Below, one piece after another: positions 12,101 to 27,100 of a stretch of 64,000 nucleotides of DNA. The notes below the pieces were generated by a model. The model saw nothing but the letters and a program-made list of their open reading frames with translations. It was not told the origin of the DNA and did not search any database. Position 1 is the first letter of the stretch, and every line of letters begins with the position of its first letter. The translations under genes and the position numbers were made by a program. Source of the stretch: Pampus argenteus (Eukaryota; Chordata; Actinopteri; Scombriformes; Stromateidae); the NCBI GenBank assembly GCA_036937835.1, contig CM072863.1, positions 12,884,001-12,948,000 on the forward strand, written 5' to 3'.

Positions 12101-15100
12101 TGGTGTAATAATGTGCTTCGCTAGTGTTCATTCCTGCTTGCATTCCCTGCAGTCCTCACAGCTGCTTTCATTTGCCAGGTGCTATAAAGATGGAGATTGG
12201 TTGGAGCCTCCAAGCAACATATTTGAGTCAGAGATTCAACTTAGACGGTAACTGGGGAGAGGATTTCTTTACAACTGACCTGTACATATACACAGCAGGA
12301 CGGATCATGACAACATAATGTTTTTCTAACAACTGACCGTCTGTGAACTGGAACTGATAATATATTTGACACTCTTTCACAGATAAATCATCCTCACCTT
12401 TGACCTCCAGTATAAACCCTTAAAATGACATGTTTCCTTTAACTGTCCAACAGCCAACACCAAGGCTGCCTGGCAGAAGCTCATGTAAAACTGATGAATT
12501 GGTGAAATATGCTCACCCAAGTTCACTAGAGTTCTCATAAAAATGTATTCATGACCCCCATAACTCCTCCTGGATTTCACATCAGCTCCCGGAGTCAGAT
12601 ATCATGAGAATCCCAAAGATACATTCAAAATGTTTCATCCAAGCATTACTTCTACAGTTGGGGTCATTGTGTCTACATGGTGTAGGTACTTTGATATAAG
12701 GTTTCCTTGTAATGCTTCTCTGCCAGCCTGCTGTCTCTGTGCTATGTAACGTTTACATGTACAGTAGACTTACAGGCAAACCAGAGCAGAGATCAAGAAG
12801 GCTGTTCACTTTATATGGGAAGTGTATGATATTTCGCCAAACAAATACATTTTAAGGTTTAGTAGTTTTCCTCAGGTCTAACTAAATAAGTAAATAAATA
12901 AAATATGGATAATAAAAACGCAATTATGTTTTGCAAACTATTTCAGGAGGTTTTGTGTAAATAAGAGAGATGACTAAAATTAATGAGTCTGACTCAGATG
13001 ACACACAACAGATTATTAAATACATTTAAAACTGATGTATTTTTTATGTAAAATTAAAACATTAAGACGACATGTATTTCTCTAGAAGAAATCAGTTCAT
13101 GTACAACATTGCCCCCTGCTGTTGATCACCTGGTACATCACAAATAGCACAGATGTACTGATGGCTGTTTAAATAAAGGTTGACATTACATGATTCAGCT
13201 CTGCTCTCATTCATTGTGAAACTAAAATACAGCTTCCACAGTATAATAACAATATATTAATTCAAGATGAACTGGACCGCACTTTCTTGCCCTGCTCCTT
13301 TACATCATTCACTCTGGTTCACTGCACTGACTTACACCAGGAAACTATGTATACCCTATTGAGCTTCCAATCATTTCCCCTCCTACTCCTATTCAATGCC
13401 TTCTCAGTGCCAGTTATGGGTATGACTTTGTTCCTGAAGCCCTGTAATTGTGGCCACTGTGGCAGCTGAGTTGTTAAGTGGCATTATCTTTAAGATGTGC
13501 GGCGGCTTTCCTGGAACCAGAGAAGTTCAAAAATGTCCCCTTTCATGACATAGGGCTACCCACAGACATACCTCCATGATGTTTATCCCGCTGATGTTTA
13601 AGATGTCTGCACCTCCATTCAGAAACCTCAAATGTTTCCATTAAGGCATTAACAATCTGTCTCAAGTTTGGAGACCTACCACAGAGCAAAGAGTAAATAT
13701 AGGCTTTACAAAGTGTTCCTATTTCCTTTTTAAAACTTCTTCTTAAAAGATGCTCACAACTCAGCAGCAACCACACAGCTCAGCGCTGAGTGCCAAAGCA
13801 GAAGTGGCTGCGGTATCTCTAATCACTCCCAATAAACCCAATCTGTACTGACGTAAATAAAAATACTATAACTTCTTACTCCGAAGAAAACACAGGACGT
13901 TTTGGTTGTATGCAGGTCTTGGTAAAATTCTGAAACCCCATTGCTATATGAAGTAGATTTTACAGGTTAAAAAGGGTATGTCTTGAGATGTTTTTGCAGG
14001 TGTGTGTTACTTTTCTTCATTTATACATTATGTTTCTCATGTGAATATGCAGATGAGCTATATCTAAATGATCTGCTTATTTAACCTTATAACTATTTAA
14101 ACTTTAAACTTCTTTCCAAGACATGTGTTGACAAGAAACCACAGACAGGCAGCAAACTGCACTGTCTGCACTGAGGGCGTCTGACTCTTGGTCTAAAATA
14201 TCAATCATACATCTCAGTAGGCTCTGTTCCACTTAGCAGCACAACCACTGAGCCTTAATTGTTATTATTTATTCATGTTTGACCACAAGGTGTGACATCA
14301 AAGACACTAAAATCCTAAACTCCCTTCATCCCCGTTTTGATAATCCATTTCACTGCACTGCATGGTAAGCATGCACGTTTGAGCGTGCAAGTACTCACGT
14401 ATGTTTATATGTTATGGGAGCTCTTGTAAGCTTTAATTTTTCTTTTCTCTTTTTTTAGCACAGGCAGCTCAAATCACCCCAGTAAGACAGTCATAAGTCA
14501 GAAAAAGATTTTTTTGCTTGTAAAGTCAATCCCAGAATTCTTTGACAGCAGTGTTGTGTGTCTGACAGTAATAAATTCAAACAAAAGTCTGTCTCCTCAA
14601 AAATCTCTACATATCCAAAGGTTTCTGACTTCTATCGATCATTTTTACTATCAGTAAAAGTTACGGACTGCAACTGAGAAAAAAGCAGGCCAGCTGCGTG
14701 CACCTATGCATGTCTCTAGAATAACATTTTATGTTCTACACAGACGAACAGGAGTAACAAATACCTCTCGGACCTCAGGGGATTGCCCTCTGACCCTTTG
14801 CGTGTGCTGTATCTGGGCTCTACCTGTTAGGACGTGTCGTTTCAAACTCTGACCCAGGAGTTTTGAGTGCCTGGGACAACACATGTAGGCCAGTAGGAAT
14901 CCAAAAAATTACTTGCTGTGGTTTCCAACCTGTCTCCCTCTTGGTCATATGTGTGAGATATGCTGCAGTGGTATGTGCAGGATCTTAGGGGACAGAATGT
15001 TGCCCGGAGACATGTACCTGCAGGGCAAAAGGTGGCAGATACATGACAGACTGTCATGCTCAAGGTGTAAGTTGGGAATAAACATTGAGGCTCTGATCAT

Positions 15101-18100
15101 TGCTTCACATGCTAAAGTGTGACATTAGAAATGTTTTACAGTTGTTCTGAGTTGAAAGGAACAGCGATCAAATGCATAACCCCCTGGATATGTAAGGCAA
15201 AGGGTTCTGTTATTAATGGGAAAGATTAGCTCAGGCAGTGCTATGACATAGTGATGTTTTCCTGATCTTGACATGAGCTTTGCCAATGTCTGGTGTTTTT
15301 AATACCCAGAACTTCATAAAGCTGGGAGTTCCATGCAGATGAGGCAGCGTGAAGCCAGATATCCAAAGACTAGGCCTGTTTTCAGCTGATATTTAGGTGA
15401 TCACACCAGAACCAACACAGCAACTACAGAATAATGTTAAATAATATAGGTGAACAGCTTTCAACAGCTCCAGGCAGGAAATCAAGATACAATATAGAAG
15501 GATGGAGCATTGACTTAGTTCAGCAAGTGATTTAGCACTGAACTTAAAGCCAGGGGACTCGGATGAGACAGACAAAAAAACTTTAAGTCACTAAAAGTCC
15601 CCAGCTAATAGACATGCATCATTCATTGTTCATTCATCAGCTGCTTGGCTACCAGCTGACTAGTATCATCCTATATTCATACAGGTGCATACAACCTTTA
15701 TAACCTGACACTTCGTACCCCGCTGACACTCACAGACCTCCACTGCCACAACTCTCTCCACTACCTCAAACTCCTCCTCGAGTTGTTAGTATTGTTATAA
15801 ATGGTCAATTGCTTGACACAAGAGTCTCTGAAATACAAGTCTAATTTGATGTTAACTAGCATGCCAAACGAGTACGGTAGTCTATACTGAGATAAAGATT
15901 AAGATAAAATAGAGTCCAAATGACAGTTGTGAGATTCAGCAGCCTAAATATGTGAAAGGTGAGTGACCCTGTCTCATTACATTTCTTTAAGATTAGCTTC
16001 TGCTTTTCGCAACTCATGAAACATCACTGAAGCACTGGGTGTTCATCGAGAGACTCGCTGAACACTCGCCAAGGAGAAGTGACTTCCATGTGGAGATAAT
16101 ACACAACGGAGGAGATAATGTTATAGTTGGAGGGAAACCAAAGACTAGAAGTGAAATGTTTGGCTCAGCGGAATACAAAAGGAGCATGGTCCAACTGCAG
16201 ACGACGGCATCAGGCAACACTGATTATTCCTCTAATTGTATTTTGCAAACTCCTGTCACTCCTGATTTACACAAACTTGATGCCCTCGCCTCCAGCGTGA
16301 CCAAGAGCGACCCTTCATCAGGAATGCTGTAAAGAGCCTAATGAGACAGGGTGGTAGCCCGGACTCAACACAATTATAGCAGATTAGGGTGCTGTGCAGG
16401 ATGCAATGGCAGGTAGGGTGGGCAATGATCTACCGCACCCTCTGACTGCACTTCACTCCCTCTCATTAGAGGATTCACAGGAACAGGGCAGTTGTCTCTC
16501 AAGTTTGGGCCCACATATCTCACTATATTTCAGGATGGAAAAGCAGACATACAATTAAGGATATATGCCTTCATCTTGGAGGAAAAGCAAACAATTGTTG
16601 TAATTTATTAATGTATTTCTATTGTATTTTATAGCTTTCTCTTCTGTGTATTTTTTGGTTTTCTGCCAGGTCAGATTCGTCTTCATCCTCAGAAAATGTT
16701 TAATAGAACTGCACTTCAAATGATCATGTAGTCACTTCATCAATTAGTAGACCGAAAGAAAACAATCAACAATAAATTAGAAAAGTTATTTTCAGTCAAA
16801 AATGCCAAATATTCTCTGGTCCCATTTCTTTAATGTGAGAATTCTCTAGTTTCTGAGATAAAAAAGGGAAAATGAGAAGGATGTAAAGACATAAAGAAGT
16901 GAGATAAAGCAACACAAGAGTTCAGGACAAAGACATGGAGAATGTGTGAGAAAATATTGGATAGGAGCTTCTGGTTCTCCCAGCAGTGCCTACATTGCCA
17001 TAACTTACTTTATTTCAGCTGCTCTGGAAGTCACGCTATGGTGGCTGCTAACAATACTCAAAGAAGGATTAAACCTTCAAATGCTGAAAACATGTCAGTG
17101 ACTCTGTGAACGTTATATTTAAACTCCAATTTATGGCTGACTGGAGAAATTGTGTAGTAACTAGTAGTAATCAGTAGTTATGAATAGCAAGATTAAGTCA
17201 CCACCTGACCTTGTTCACTGTTCCTAAAACAGTTATACTAAGATGTCGTAATCCTTTCCAAGTAAAAAAGCAGACTTCAACCTGTTCACAGCCATTTCAG
17301 CTGTAGCCTGTTAAACCCATCACGGAGGAAAAAGGAAAAGGAATAACTTAGACTGCTTGTGATCTTGCTAGACATTTACTATCCCATTATCGGCCATTTG
17401 ACTTTAACAACCTTTTTTCACTCACTTAAAAATGCTTTAAACAGATAAAGGCCAGATTTTGAGGAGATAACACAAATGTGGCAATCATTATATGAGTGTT
17501 ATTTAACTTAATGCCCTGATGCCCAATACCTTTTGACCTCTCAGTGGAGAATGGACACACTAATAATGAGTAACAAACTGCTGCAGCTGCGCATCTCACA
17601 ACTTTACAGTCTCATGGCTTTATTGTCTTCCATGCTCACATTTAGATATCGGTATAGCTGACTGATATGAAAGGTGCTCATGTGAATTTTGTTTTCAATC
17701 CAGCCTTCAGTCCCAGTAGTTTGAGAAAACAGGAACATTTAAAGAGGTCATATTCCCATATTCCTGGAAACAAAAGCGAAAGTGGATTTTTACTGGTCAC
17801 AGCTGGTTTGTGATCAAATTGTGTTATTAGTGCATTTCAAATGGTCAGAATCATACTATACCTGTCAGTCTATAGCATGTTACTGCAAAACTCACATTCT
17901 CCACATGGTATCATGAACATATACATGTTTAGATAAAGTCAACCTCCTTTTCCTTCTGGAGTACTAAGTGGCTCACAATAAACCATGAATTATAACTACT
18001 TTCACTTGTCCTCCTCAAAGAGGGGTCTGACTAATCATCACAATGATATTACAATGAAATTAAATACTAAATCAGTGATGATGCATGGAAACTGTCCTCT

Positions 18101-21100
18101 CAAGCCATGAGGACCAGGACATGCATGTGGGTTTCATTTTGGTGGTGTCAGATTCCTCGTTGAGGTGCTCTGTGAACTCAGCATGGAGGTTTTACAAATG
18201 TTTTTCTTGATCCTGAGTAAAAAACTTTGAATGGGACTCACAGTTCGGGGATTTATTTTTACAATAGGGAGGTTCCCAAAGCCGGCATACTGAAAGCACC
18301 CCTCTCATTACATTCCTCAGTGGTCTTGAACATGAAGGAAGCCGAGACACTATATATTTAGCATGAAAGAAAGAAGTGTTTTTCTTTACTAATGAACAGT
18401 AAGTTCAGATTTGCACCCTTGCCAGGGGCGAGCAGTATGTGTGAAATGGTTTAACCATACGGTGCTGGGATGTTCTCTTTTACAATGTGACCCCATGTGG
18501 ACCTGTATCCCCTAAACATGACAGATACCATCTGTGTCACTGCTGCTCTCTCCCATCACTGTCAGCCTCCAAGGGTGCTTTTACACCAAACATATTTAGT
18601 TCAATCAAAATGAGCTCTGATGCGTTTGCCCATTTAGTGCCATTTGTTTAGGCTGATGTGAAAGCTGTTAAATCGAACAATCGGACCAATACCACATAAA
18701 AGGGGGATCTCAGTCCAACTCCACGTGGAGCGGTTTGTTTGTGGAATGAACTCAAAATGAAACCAGCCAATAGATTTGATAATGAATTTAAAGGTCTGCT
18801 GAAACATGAACTGTGAAAAAAGCAATCTTATAAGCAATTTATGCAAATTATTTAACACTGTAACACAACATAATAACTCTCTCCTACATTTTCATCTTAT
18901 TTGTACCTGATCATCATTATTCATGGCATGACGTTGAGTTGCAGTCTCAAATAATAATGCTCATAATTAGTTAATTATTTGTGGGAACTTTCACTCCAAA
19001 GCAGTAGGGCAGTAGAGTGCAACATGACATACGTGTCAGTCAAAATGATTTCAGGCTTTTGGTTTGTTTGTAAAAAAAACTGCATGAACCTGAAAATGGA
19101 CCAAAACTATGAAGGAATGTATCATTTTTTCCTTGAACCAACCGCAGGTGTTAAAGCACACTTGGCGACTAACAGTTTATGTCACATTTTCAAATATGAT
19201 TAGGTACCAAATAGTGTGTCCTTCTGTCTATTACTAGTGAGTCCAGTTATGCAAGTTCCAGCCCACTCTAAAAGCCACATGCTGGCTTGACCTTTGACCT
19301 CTGTGCCCCCCCCACCTGCAATCTACAGCGCAGCAGGCAGTGGTGGGTAGAGTAAACAAAAACAGTACCCAAGTAAAAGTAAAGTTACTTTAAAATAACA
19401 TTTACTCAAGTAAAAGTAAAAGTACTTATAAATAAGTACTGGAGCAATTACTATATACATCTTCCAAACTGTCATGTCAATCACTGGCTAATTGGTTTGT
19501 AGAAGCAGGCACGAGTAACCTATGTACTGCTGTTCATCAGACTGCCCTTTACTTTAGCACTATATTTTTTCAACCGTTGAACTACCACTTTCCTACACAT
19601 GCTGTGTACTGTATTACAGCACAGATCAGCTGTTTGGGTCAGACAGCTGATCCACAGTGTAATACATTGTGGTACAATCTTATCATCGATTTTGTTGTGC
19701 ATGTGAGCTCAGCTGAATATAAAGATATGTATAGCTAAATGTATCAATAAAAGTAGCAGAAGTAGAGAAGTCTACCCCAATTTAAGAGAGTAGAAGTACA
19801 TATATTTTATTGGAACTGTACTTGAGTGAGAGTAAAAAGTATTCTACAAAACAAACTACACTTAAAAATACAATTTATTATAAAAAAATATAAGTCATAC
19901 ATACCTAAGGTCAGCACTGTCACATAAGTTAACTCGGCATACAGTAATAATAATAATACTACAGTATAATGATTGCTGATCTTCTACTTTTCAAGGCTAA
20001 AAAAGATGAGCAACTACCATGTCATTGCCTTTTTGCACTCAAATACAAACCTGCTGTCAGTGAGCATAAAAATCAGGAAAAAGTACCACTAATGTGTTAA
20101 CTGAGATATGACATCTGGCAGGCAAAAACCGCCCACATTTTTGGTCACATTTGGCCTTAATGTGCAACAGTGGTTACCATGACTAAGCTAAAGTACCTTG
20201 CGTGCATGAAAAATAATAAAAAGGAAGAAAGAAATAAAAAACATGCCTGTGAGTAGGAATTTACACATTCATCAAAATTCAACAAACACGGACCAGTTAG
20301 AGAACTACCACATGACCCGTGACAAGTTACTACGTCTACACTGAAAGTCAAGTGAGAGGCGGGGGGGACAAAAAGACATGTTACAACAGGCTATTGGACC
20401 ACCATTGATCTTTAAGTAATTGCAGACTAGGATAGCTATTAGAGAAGGAACATCTGAAATCACCCTCGCTGACTACAGTTATACACACAAACTCATTCCT
20501 GGCTTAAGATATGTCTGTAAGTATTTACTTTAGTTTAACAAACCTTCACTTAATGAACAAACACTTTGAGACAATGTGATGAAGCCTGTCTCAATGTCTT
20601 AGTTACATCGTTCTACCATCATCCCTCTGGTAATTTTCTGACACTCATTCTTTCCTGTCGCACATTACAGGAATATACTTAAGACATTTTCTACATTCAG
20701 TCCTTGACCAGACGACCCTGGTTCAAGTCTGTGTACTCAACAAGTTTCATTTAACATGACAATAAATTCCCACAATAGCCTCAGAGTTGCTGTCTTGACC
20801 TTGCAACCATGCTAAGTAGGGGTGTCAAATTATCACGATAATTACGATTAATTAATTACAGTCATATTTAGCGTTGATAAACCATTGATAAATGTAGAGT
20901 GAGTGATGACGACCAAAATCAGCAAGACAAAAACAAACTTGAGATTTTGGTGAAGGATTTGCCCAACTTTGTTGCTATAACCGGAGATCACTGGACGTCA
21001 GCTGGCAACCTTCGAACCTTGTGAGAGACTGTTTAACCCCGCAGGCCACATAGTGCAAAAGCAAAGGGCAGCCTTGCTCCCAGAATATGTGACCAAGCTG

Positions 21101-24100
21101 CTCTGTCTCATCAATTGGCTGGAGAAGAAGAAATAAGGAGCATGGAGTCAGCATAGCTTTTATTTTATTTTTAATTTCTAATTATTTGGAGATTGACAAA
21201 AGGTTGAAACTAAAGTTTGTAGGCAGGTTCAAATCTGTTAAAAACAATAAATTAATTCATAAAGCCACTTTTGATCTGATCTGAGTTCGTTCCCACTGTG
21301 TTTCTTCTCAGCAACTCAGCCACTAGACTGTGGAGAACTCACATCATGCACCAACAGGCTTCACAAAAATAACTGACCTCATTATTTAGAGCTTAAGCCT
21401 AACTTAAACTGAACACATTGACTACTTTATGGGGAATACTCCTAAATAATTGACAACTATTGAAATTTCATTCTTTTCATATATGTATTTTGTAAATGAA
21501 AAACTGAAAGGCCTATAAAATATAAAAAAATGAAATGATACTAATATTTTCACTGACTGAAAGCTTCAAAGATAACATGACCATGCCTGGGAGCCTGCTT
21601 GAAGCAAACATTATGATGATAACAATGATAGCCATCAGTAGAGGATCTGTCCTGAGTGATGTGTGGAACAAGCTGGTCCTCCAAACCCAGCCAACACATG
21701 TTAAACCTGTGGCATAGGGTAGGTTACTAAATTTATTTGGATCTCTTTATTAAAGATTTAACTTTAATATCACATACTCCTCATATTTGTGTCAAATAAC
21801 TTTTTTACAGAATCCATCAGCTTTTTGTCTTTTAGATAACTCTTATTTGACATATCCCCTGAGAACATGTCACATGAGTATTCAAAGATTCTTGAACTGA
21901 GATGTTAAAGTTTCATGTTACAAAGAGAGTCTTCCTGTCTCTCTGTTTGTCTGTGACTGAGCCCAGATGTCAGCTGGTATGAAGACATCTGTCCTGCCAG
22001 AGGTCTAAAAGCCTTGGAAGCTGTTGATCCCAGAGCACACCAATTGTCTACTGATGACAGGCTGGAAACAAAGTACATCAGGCAGCAAGTGACTAAATCT
22101 TATTGAATATACAGTAGATATGTGGACATAGAGTTTTGAAGGACCAAAGCAGAAAAACAGATCAAAACATCATAGGTACAGCTACCTTTGGTGGTAGAAA
22201 AGGATTTTGATTTATTAAAAGTTTCTGTTTTGTGACAAGATCAATATATTAATTGGTAATTAAATGGTAACTTAAATAAGTATCTAATGATGCAGAAATG
22301 TTTTCTTTCATTAATGTGAGGCCCAGTATATCCTGAACTACATGTATAGAACATGATCACCTGTGACAGCATGTGCTTTGTTAAAACTGCTGCAATCAGG
22401 ACAGTAATATACACAAAGCAAATTGACATATTTCCATCAGTTATGTCAAATTATTCAACTGCTACTGTACAGCATGACAGTATGATGCTGAGGCAGGTGA
22501 CATGTTCAAATAGATGTGATTTATTGTATTTTTTTGTCTAGGAAAGACACCAGTCCTTGCTTTACCACAAAGTCAAGAGTAATTATTGTCTTATACATTA
22601 CTGAGACAAAAAGGCTATTAGCAAGCAAAACAGATGTCAGCTTCAGACAACTATTGAGAGCAGGTCACTAATTGGCCCCTTTGAACAACATAAACACACA
22701 CACAGCAAATGCTATACACATAGGACTAACCACATCAAAAGCACTTCAAGGGGATCACAACATGCGATTGCATCGGAATGCTTACACTGTCGGGAAGCAT
22801 CTAAAGTGATTAAAAGATGAGTGAATCTTTGAGTGGACTGCCTCTACACGCATACGTCTGCAGCCACATCCTCTACTGTGGACTTTTTTGCGTAAACAAG
22901 TGATAACGTGACAAGAGAGAACAAGCAATGACTGACAGTTGTGTGAAACATGTGGACTGCAGAAGTAACTGAATTATGAGCTCTGATCTACACAACCACC
23001 GAGGTTATTTATTCAGGCCTAAAGAATGTGGCACCAAAACGACCTCCATAGAGTGTTGTTCATAATGGCTGAACAATATATCAGAGCTGTCACTCAATGA
23101 ACAGTCATTCATTAGGAGTGATGTTATTGCTGTTTCTCAAATGAGCCATTTCACCCTGCAGCTATTCCCTTTGCCTTCAGGACTCTTGACTGTGAAGTCT
23201 AACTCAAATTATTCCAGGTTTTGCCTCTGGTCAGTCGGAGTCACTGGCAGCCCCACACCCTTCGTCCAACAGCCTATTCAGTGCCAATCACAGAGCAATA
23301 TAACTGCCACAGTCTTTACGGACTGATAGCCTCAAATAGAGGGAGGATCAGGGTGTCGGGTCCACTGCATAACTCTCCACAACTTAGGGCCCCTAGGTGC
23401 CCATTGATGACAGCTATCATTCACACTGCAGAACAATGCTGGCTGATCTCAATGTGTGGAATAGTAAAGGGGGGGGGAGTTGATGTCTGCACTGATATCA
23501 AACAGTGTAGCTCAGAGGCTGACCGGAAGCTAAACGAGACTGAGGGACAAGAACTGATGTAGTGATGTGATACAAAGATAGTTGAATGCAAATCAGGAGT
23601 ATTCATACATTGAAAAAAACTGAGATTGGTGTTAAATAATAGTAACTTAATAAACATTCACTTAATAAAATGAAAGATAAACAAAGTCTGATTAATGGAA
23701 TTCAAACCTCATAGTTTAAATGCTGTTGCTGGTAATGTTTCTATAAATAAATGTATTAAAGTTCTCTCAATACTAAATGTTCTGCTGGAGTTCTGATGCC
23801 TTCATTCGGATGTTTTCATTTAATCAGATTTGATTATTAATTTACAGCACATATATTTCTATTATTTCCTGTTGTAATTAATGAATAATTTGACAGTTTC
23901 CTGATAACCAGAGCAGCGATATCAACATCTTTAACATTTTCTCTTGTGCCCCGGCTGTCTTGTGTCACTTAATAGACACAAAATCACACTTGTTGGTCTA
24001 TTTTAAAAATACTGTGCATCTTACATGGAGGGTTCATTTGTCCTCAGAATAGAAAAGAATATCTTGTACCAAATGCAATAAAGGATTTTAGGGTTCAAGT

Positions 24101-27100
24101 TTAAACTGTGGTCATTGACACATCATTATGTGTCACAGCAATATGCCCCGGCTCTGAGGATGAGCTGCTACTGTAGAAATCATGGACAGTAGGTATGCAT
24201 GCGCTAGTTTTGTATACACACATACTCAGACATAAAACCCAATGTAAATCTATGATCAAAATTTTGCTTGAATGATAATTTGCAAACATCATGTTTCACA
24301 GATGGCGTCAATCTCAAAAAACCCTTCATTAAACTCATCAGGACAAGCCTGAATACGGTGACCAGTGGCTTGGCAGCACATCACTGGGCATGTGTGTTCA
24401 TGGATCCTCTGTCCTGATGACTAAGTCTTTCATTCAAGCATGAAATAATCAGTAAGTAAGCCAGCTCAGCTTAGCCACCACAGAAAGCTGTCAGAGTTGG
24501 ATTTCCTAAGACTTCATCATGAGTGCCATAATAAATAAAGAGGAAGTGATTGTATTGTGTGCTACAAAGGTGTCATGAAGCTACATCTGCTGCATCAGAG
24601 AACTCCTGAGAAAATCATGTGTTGAAGAGGAAGCAAAGATGTTAGAGAGAAGCTGGTAGATCCTGGCTGAATGCTAGACCGAGAGCCCAATTGCCCCTGC
24701 AGTTTGAACTTGACTTAATGCAACACATAGTTTGTAGTGTCTAGGGAGACCTAATTTGAACAAGGGATGGATGACTCTGGTAAAAAAGTTGACACTAAGA
24801 AGAATTTCCTGTCGTGCAGTATTATCAGAAAAACAACAGAATCCTCCGCTGTTTTACTTCAACAGCTCAAATTCAACAATGGAGTTGCTGATAAAATACT
24901 TTGCCTGCTGGTAAAGAAGCCAACTGTTGATGTGAGGAGATTCTCATTCACGTATAGAGAAAGAATATCACTCACACAAGAGTTCATTGGGGGAGGCTTG
25001 GAGAGCTGAGTGAAATAGACCAGAATTGTTGGCTACAACAATGAGCCAAAAGTGTGTTTTTAATTAAATGGCAAGCTGCTATCAGTTTCAATCAGTTAAT
25101 TGTCTTACAAGAGTTTTTATGATTCCTACTTTTAATGTAACTATTTGTTAAACTCCTTACCACAGACATTTGCATGGGTAAGATGAACAAAGTAGCTTCA
25201 TATAACTGAGCATGGAATACATTTGTGGAAGCAGCATCCAGTCACATCATTCCCTTAAAAACAGATGTTTCCTGCACTCTAATATTGAAAAATGGCTCAA
25301 TAGTGGCAGATACAAAACACAGGACAAATAACCTAAAAATATGGGCAGTATAATGGATAGGAATCAATATCCTATCCATTATACTGGACAAACACATAGG
25401 ACAAAATCAAATATCACAATATGTTTGAACAAATACCTTGATATTGATATTGCAACAACATTGTATGGATGACTATTGATGCTTTTACAAAATGAGAGTT
25501 TTTAAAAATAATCATCTGTAATGTAGATATAATGACTAAGTGGATAAAGGCAAATAATAAAACAGCTAGAACAGTCTGGCAAGTTAAGAAATGACATCAC
25601 TAAAACCAGAACAATACACCACGTGTGCCATATCACGGATATTACAATATCCCAAATTTAAGACTATATCTAGTCTCATATCATAATATCAATATAATAC
25701 CAATATATTGCCCAGCCCTATGAGAAATTAAGCAGAATGTAAAAGGAGAAACAAACACACATATGTAAAGAAGTAAATACTGAATATGAAACACTGCATG
25801 GATGTTTTTACTCACCATACTGGCAGCTGGGCCCGTTGAACCCTGCAGGACAGTCACAGAGCTGGGTGGATCCCTCCTGACACTGGCCCCCATTGAAGCA
25901 CACACCATAGCTGCATACCGCTGCATGTGTACATGTGGACAGATGGGGTGGTAAGAGAAGAAATAAAAGGTTTAAAGGCGGCAGAGACACCTGTCTGTTG
26001 TCATGTCATCATCTGCTGTTGCAAACACTGACCTTTTTCTATCCCAGCCTGTTAACTCCTGTCTAAAGAGGAACCATGATCTCCTCCATTCACACTAAGC
26101 AATGTAGGAGGAATCCAACATTTGACTCTCTCTGTGTAGAGGTTTTTGGTTAAGGGAAATAAATTTCTGACTGTTATGACTGTAAAACATGAGTGATATC
26201 AATAGCTTGTATAACTTTTAGGGAAGGTAGTCTCTTTCACACGCAAATTTCGAAATTGTTACTTGAGACTTTAATTAATTAAGTGAACATTCGATCACTG
26301 TCACCATGAGTGACCATACAGATGTGCCCGAGTGAATCGCCGGGTAAAATGAGCCACAGGGCGAATGTGGCTCATCCATCTCTTGGAGCCAGCAGCCTTA
26401 TGTCCATAAATCATAAGTCAAACTGCTTTGGCTCGTTAGGATGTGAAATTCAAAGAATCCAGGACGTATAAACAGTGAGAGCCAGGTAGCTCAGAACATG
26501 TGAATCCACCTCAGAAGTGTACCATCACATTCCATACACTCACAGAACACTCACATTAATCACGACAGGCCGTCACCTAAAGCTGTGCGTGTGCACATGT
26601 GTTCTGAAGTCTGCCAGCCTATATGCTTATCTGATGTGTGTTGAAGCTAATAACCCTCTGAAGTAAGACACAGCTATTTAAGCCAGGCCTGTTGTTTGCA
26701 CTCTTGTGAACAGAGTACAGTGCTTGCTGATGACAGGTACAGAGGATTGATGTATATCATTGCTCTTCCCGACTGGAAACATGTGGACACCGAGTGAAGA
26801 AAACACAGTCCAGCTAATCACAAGAGGAATTCAAACAGCAATCCTTCCTCAAATGATTGTGAAGAAGTCAGTCAACTAGAAAGCCAGTTTAACATCATCT
26901 TCGTCTAACATCTTCTGCCAGATATGCATTTTTCTGCCCATCTAATCCAACTAGAGACAGCATGACCATTCATCACACTGGGCAGTGTCAGTTCTGATGC
27001 CATTTATTGGCCTTATATGGCCATAGTAATGATAACAATGTGTGCAGGACTGCTCAACATCAGTGTGACCTCTGTTTGCCCTCATATACAGAAATGAATG

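Larger units (their letters stand above)
8689..25815 (-). other. megf6 intron 4 (17.1 kb)
   Basis: The largest megf6 intron in the window. Recognisable contents are ankyrin-like fragments at about 10290-11690, dispersed repeats at 11292-11480, 16720-16860, 18573-18800, 19338-19870, 20815-21260 and 25395-25725, and a 16-bp perfect hairpin at 25346-25386. The remainder is AT-rich with no supported gene. Confidence 0.65.

Noticed and set aside
16039..16332. 97-residue plus-strand open frame
   Set aside because: The composition looks protein-like (MFIERLAEHSPRRSDF..) but I find no family, and both strands are open here. Not enough to call a gene.
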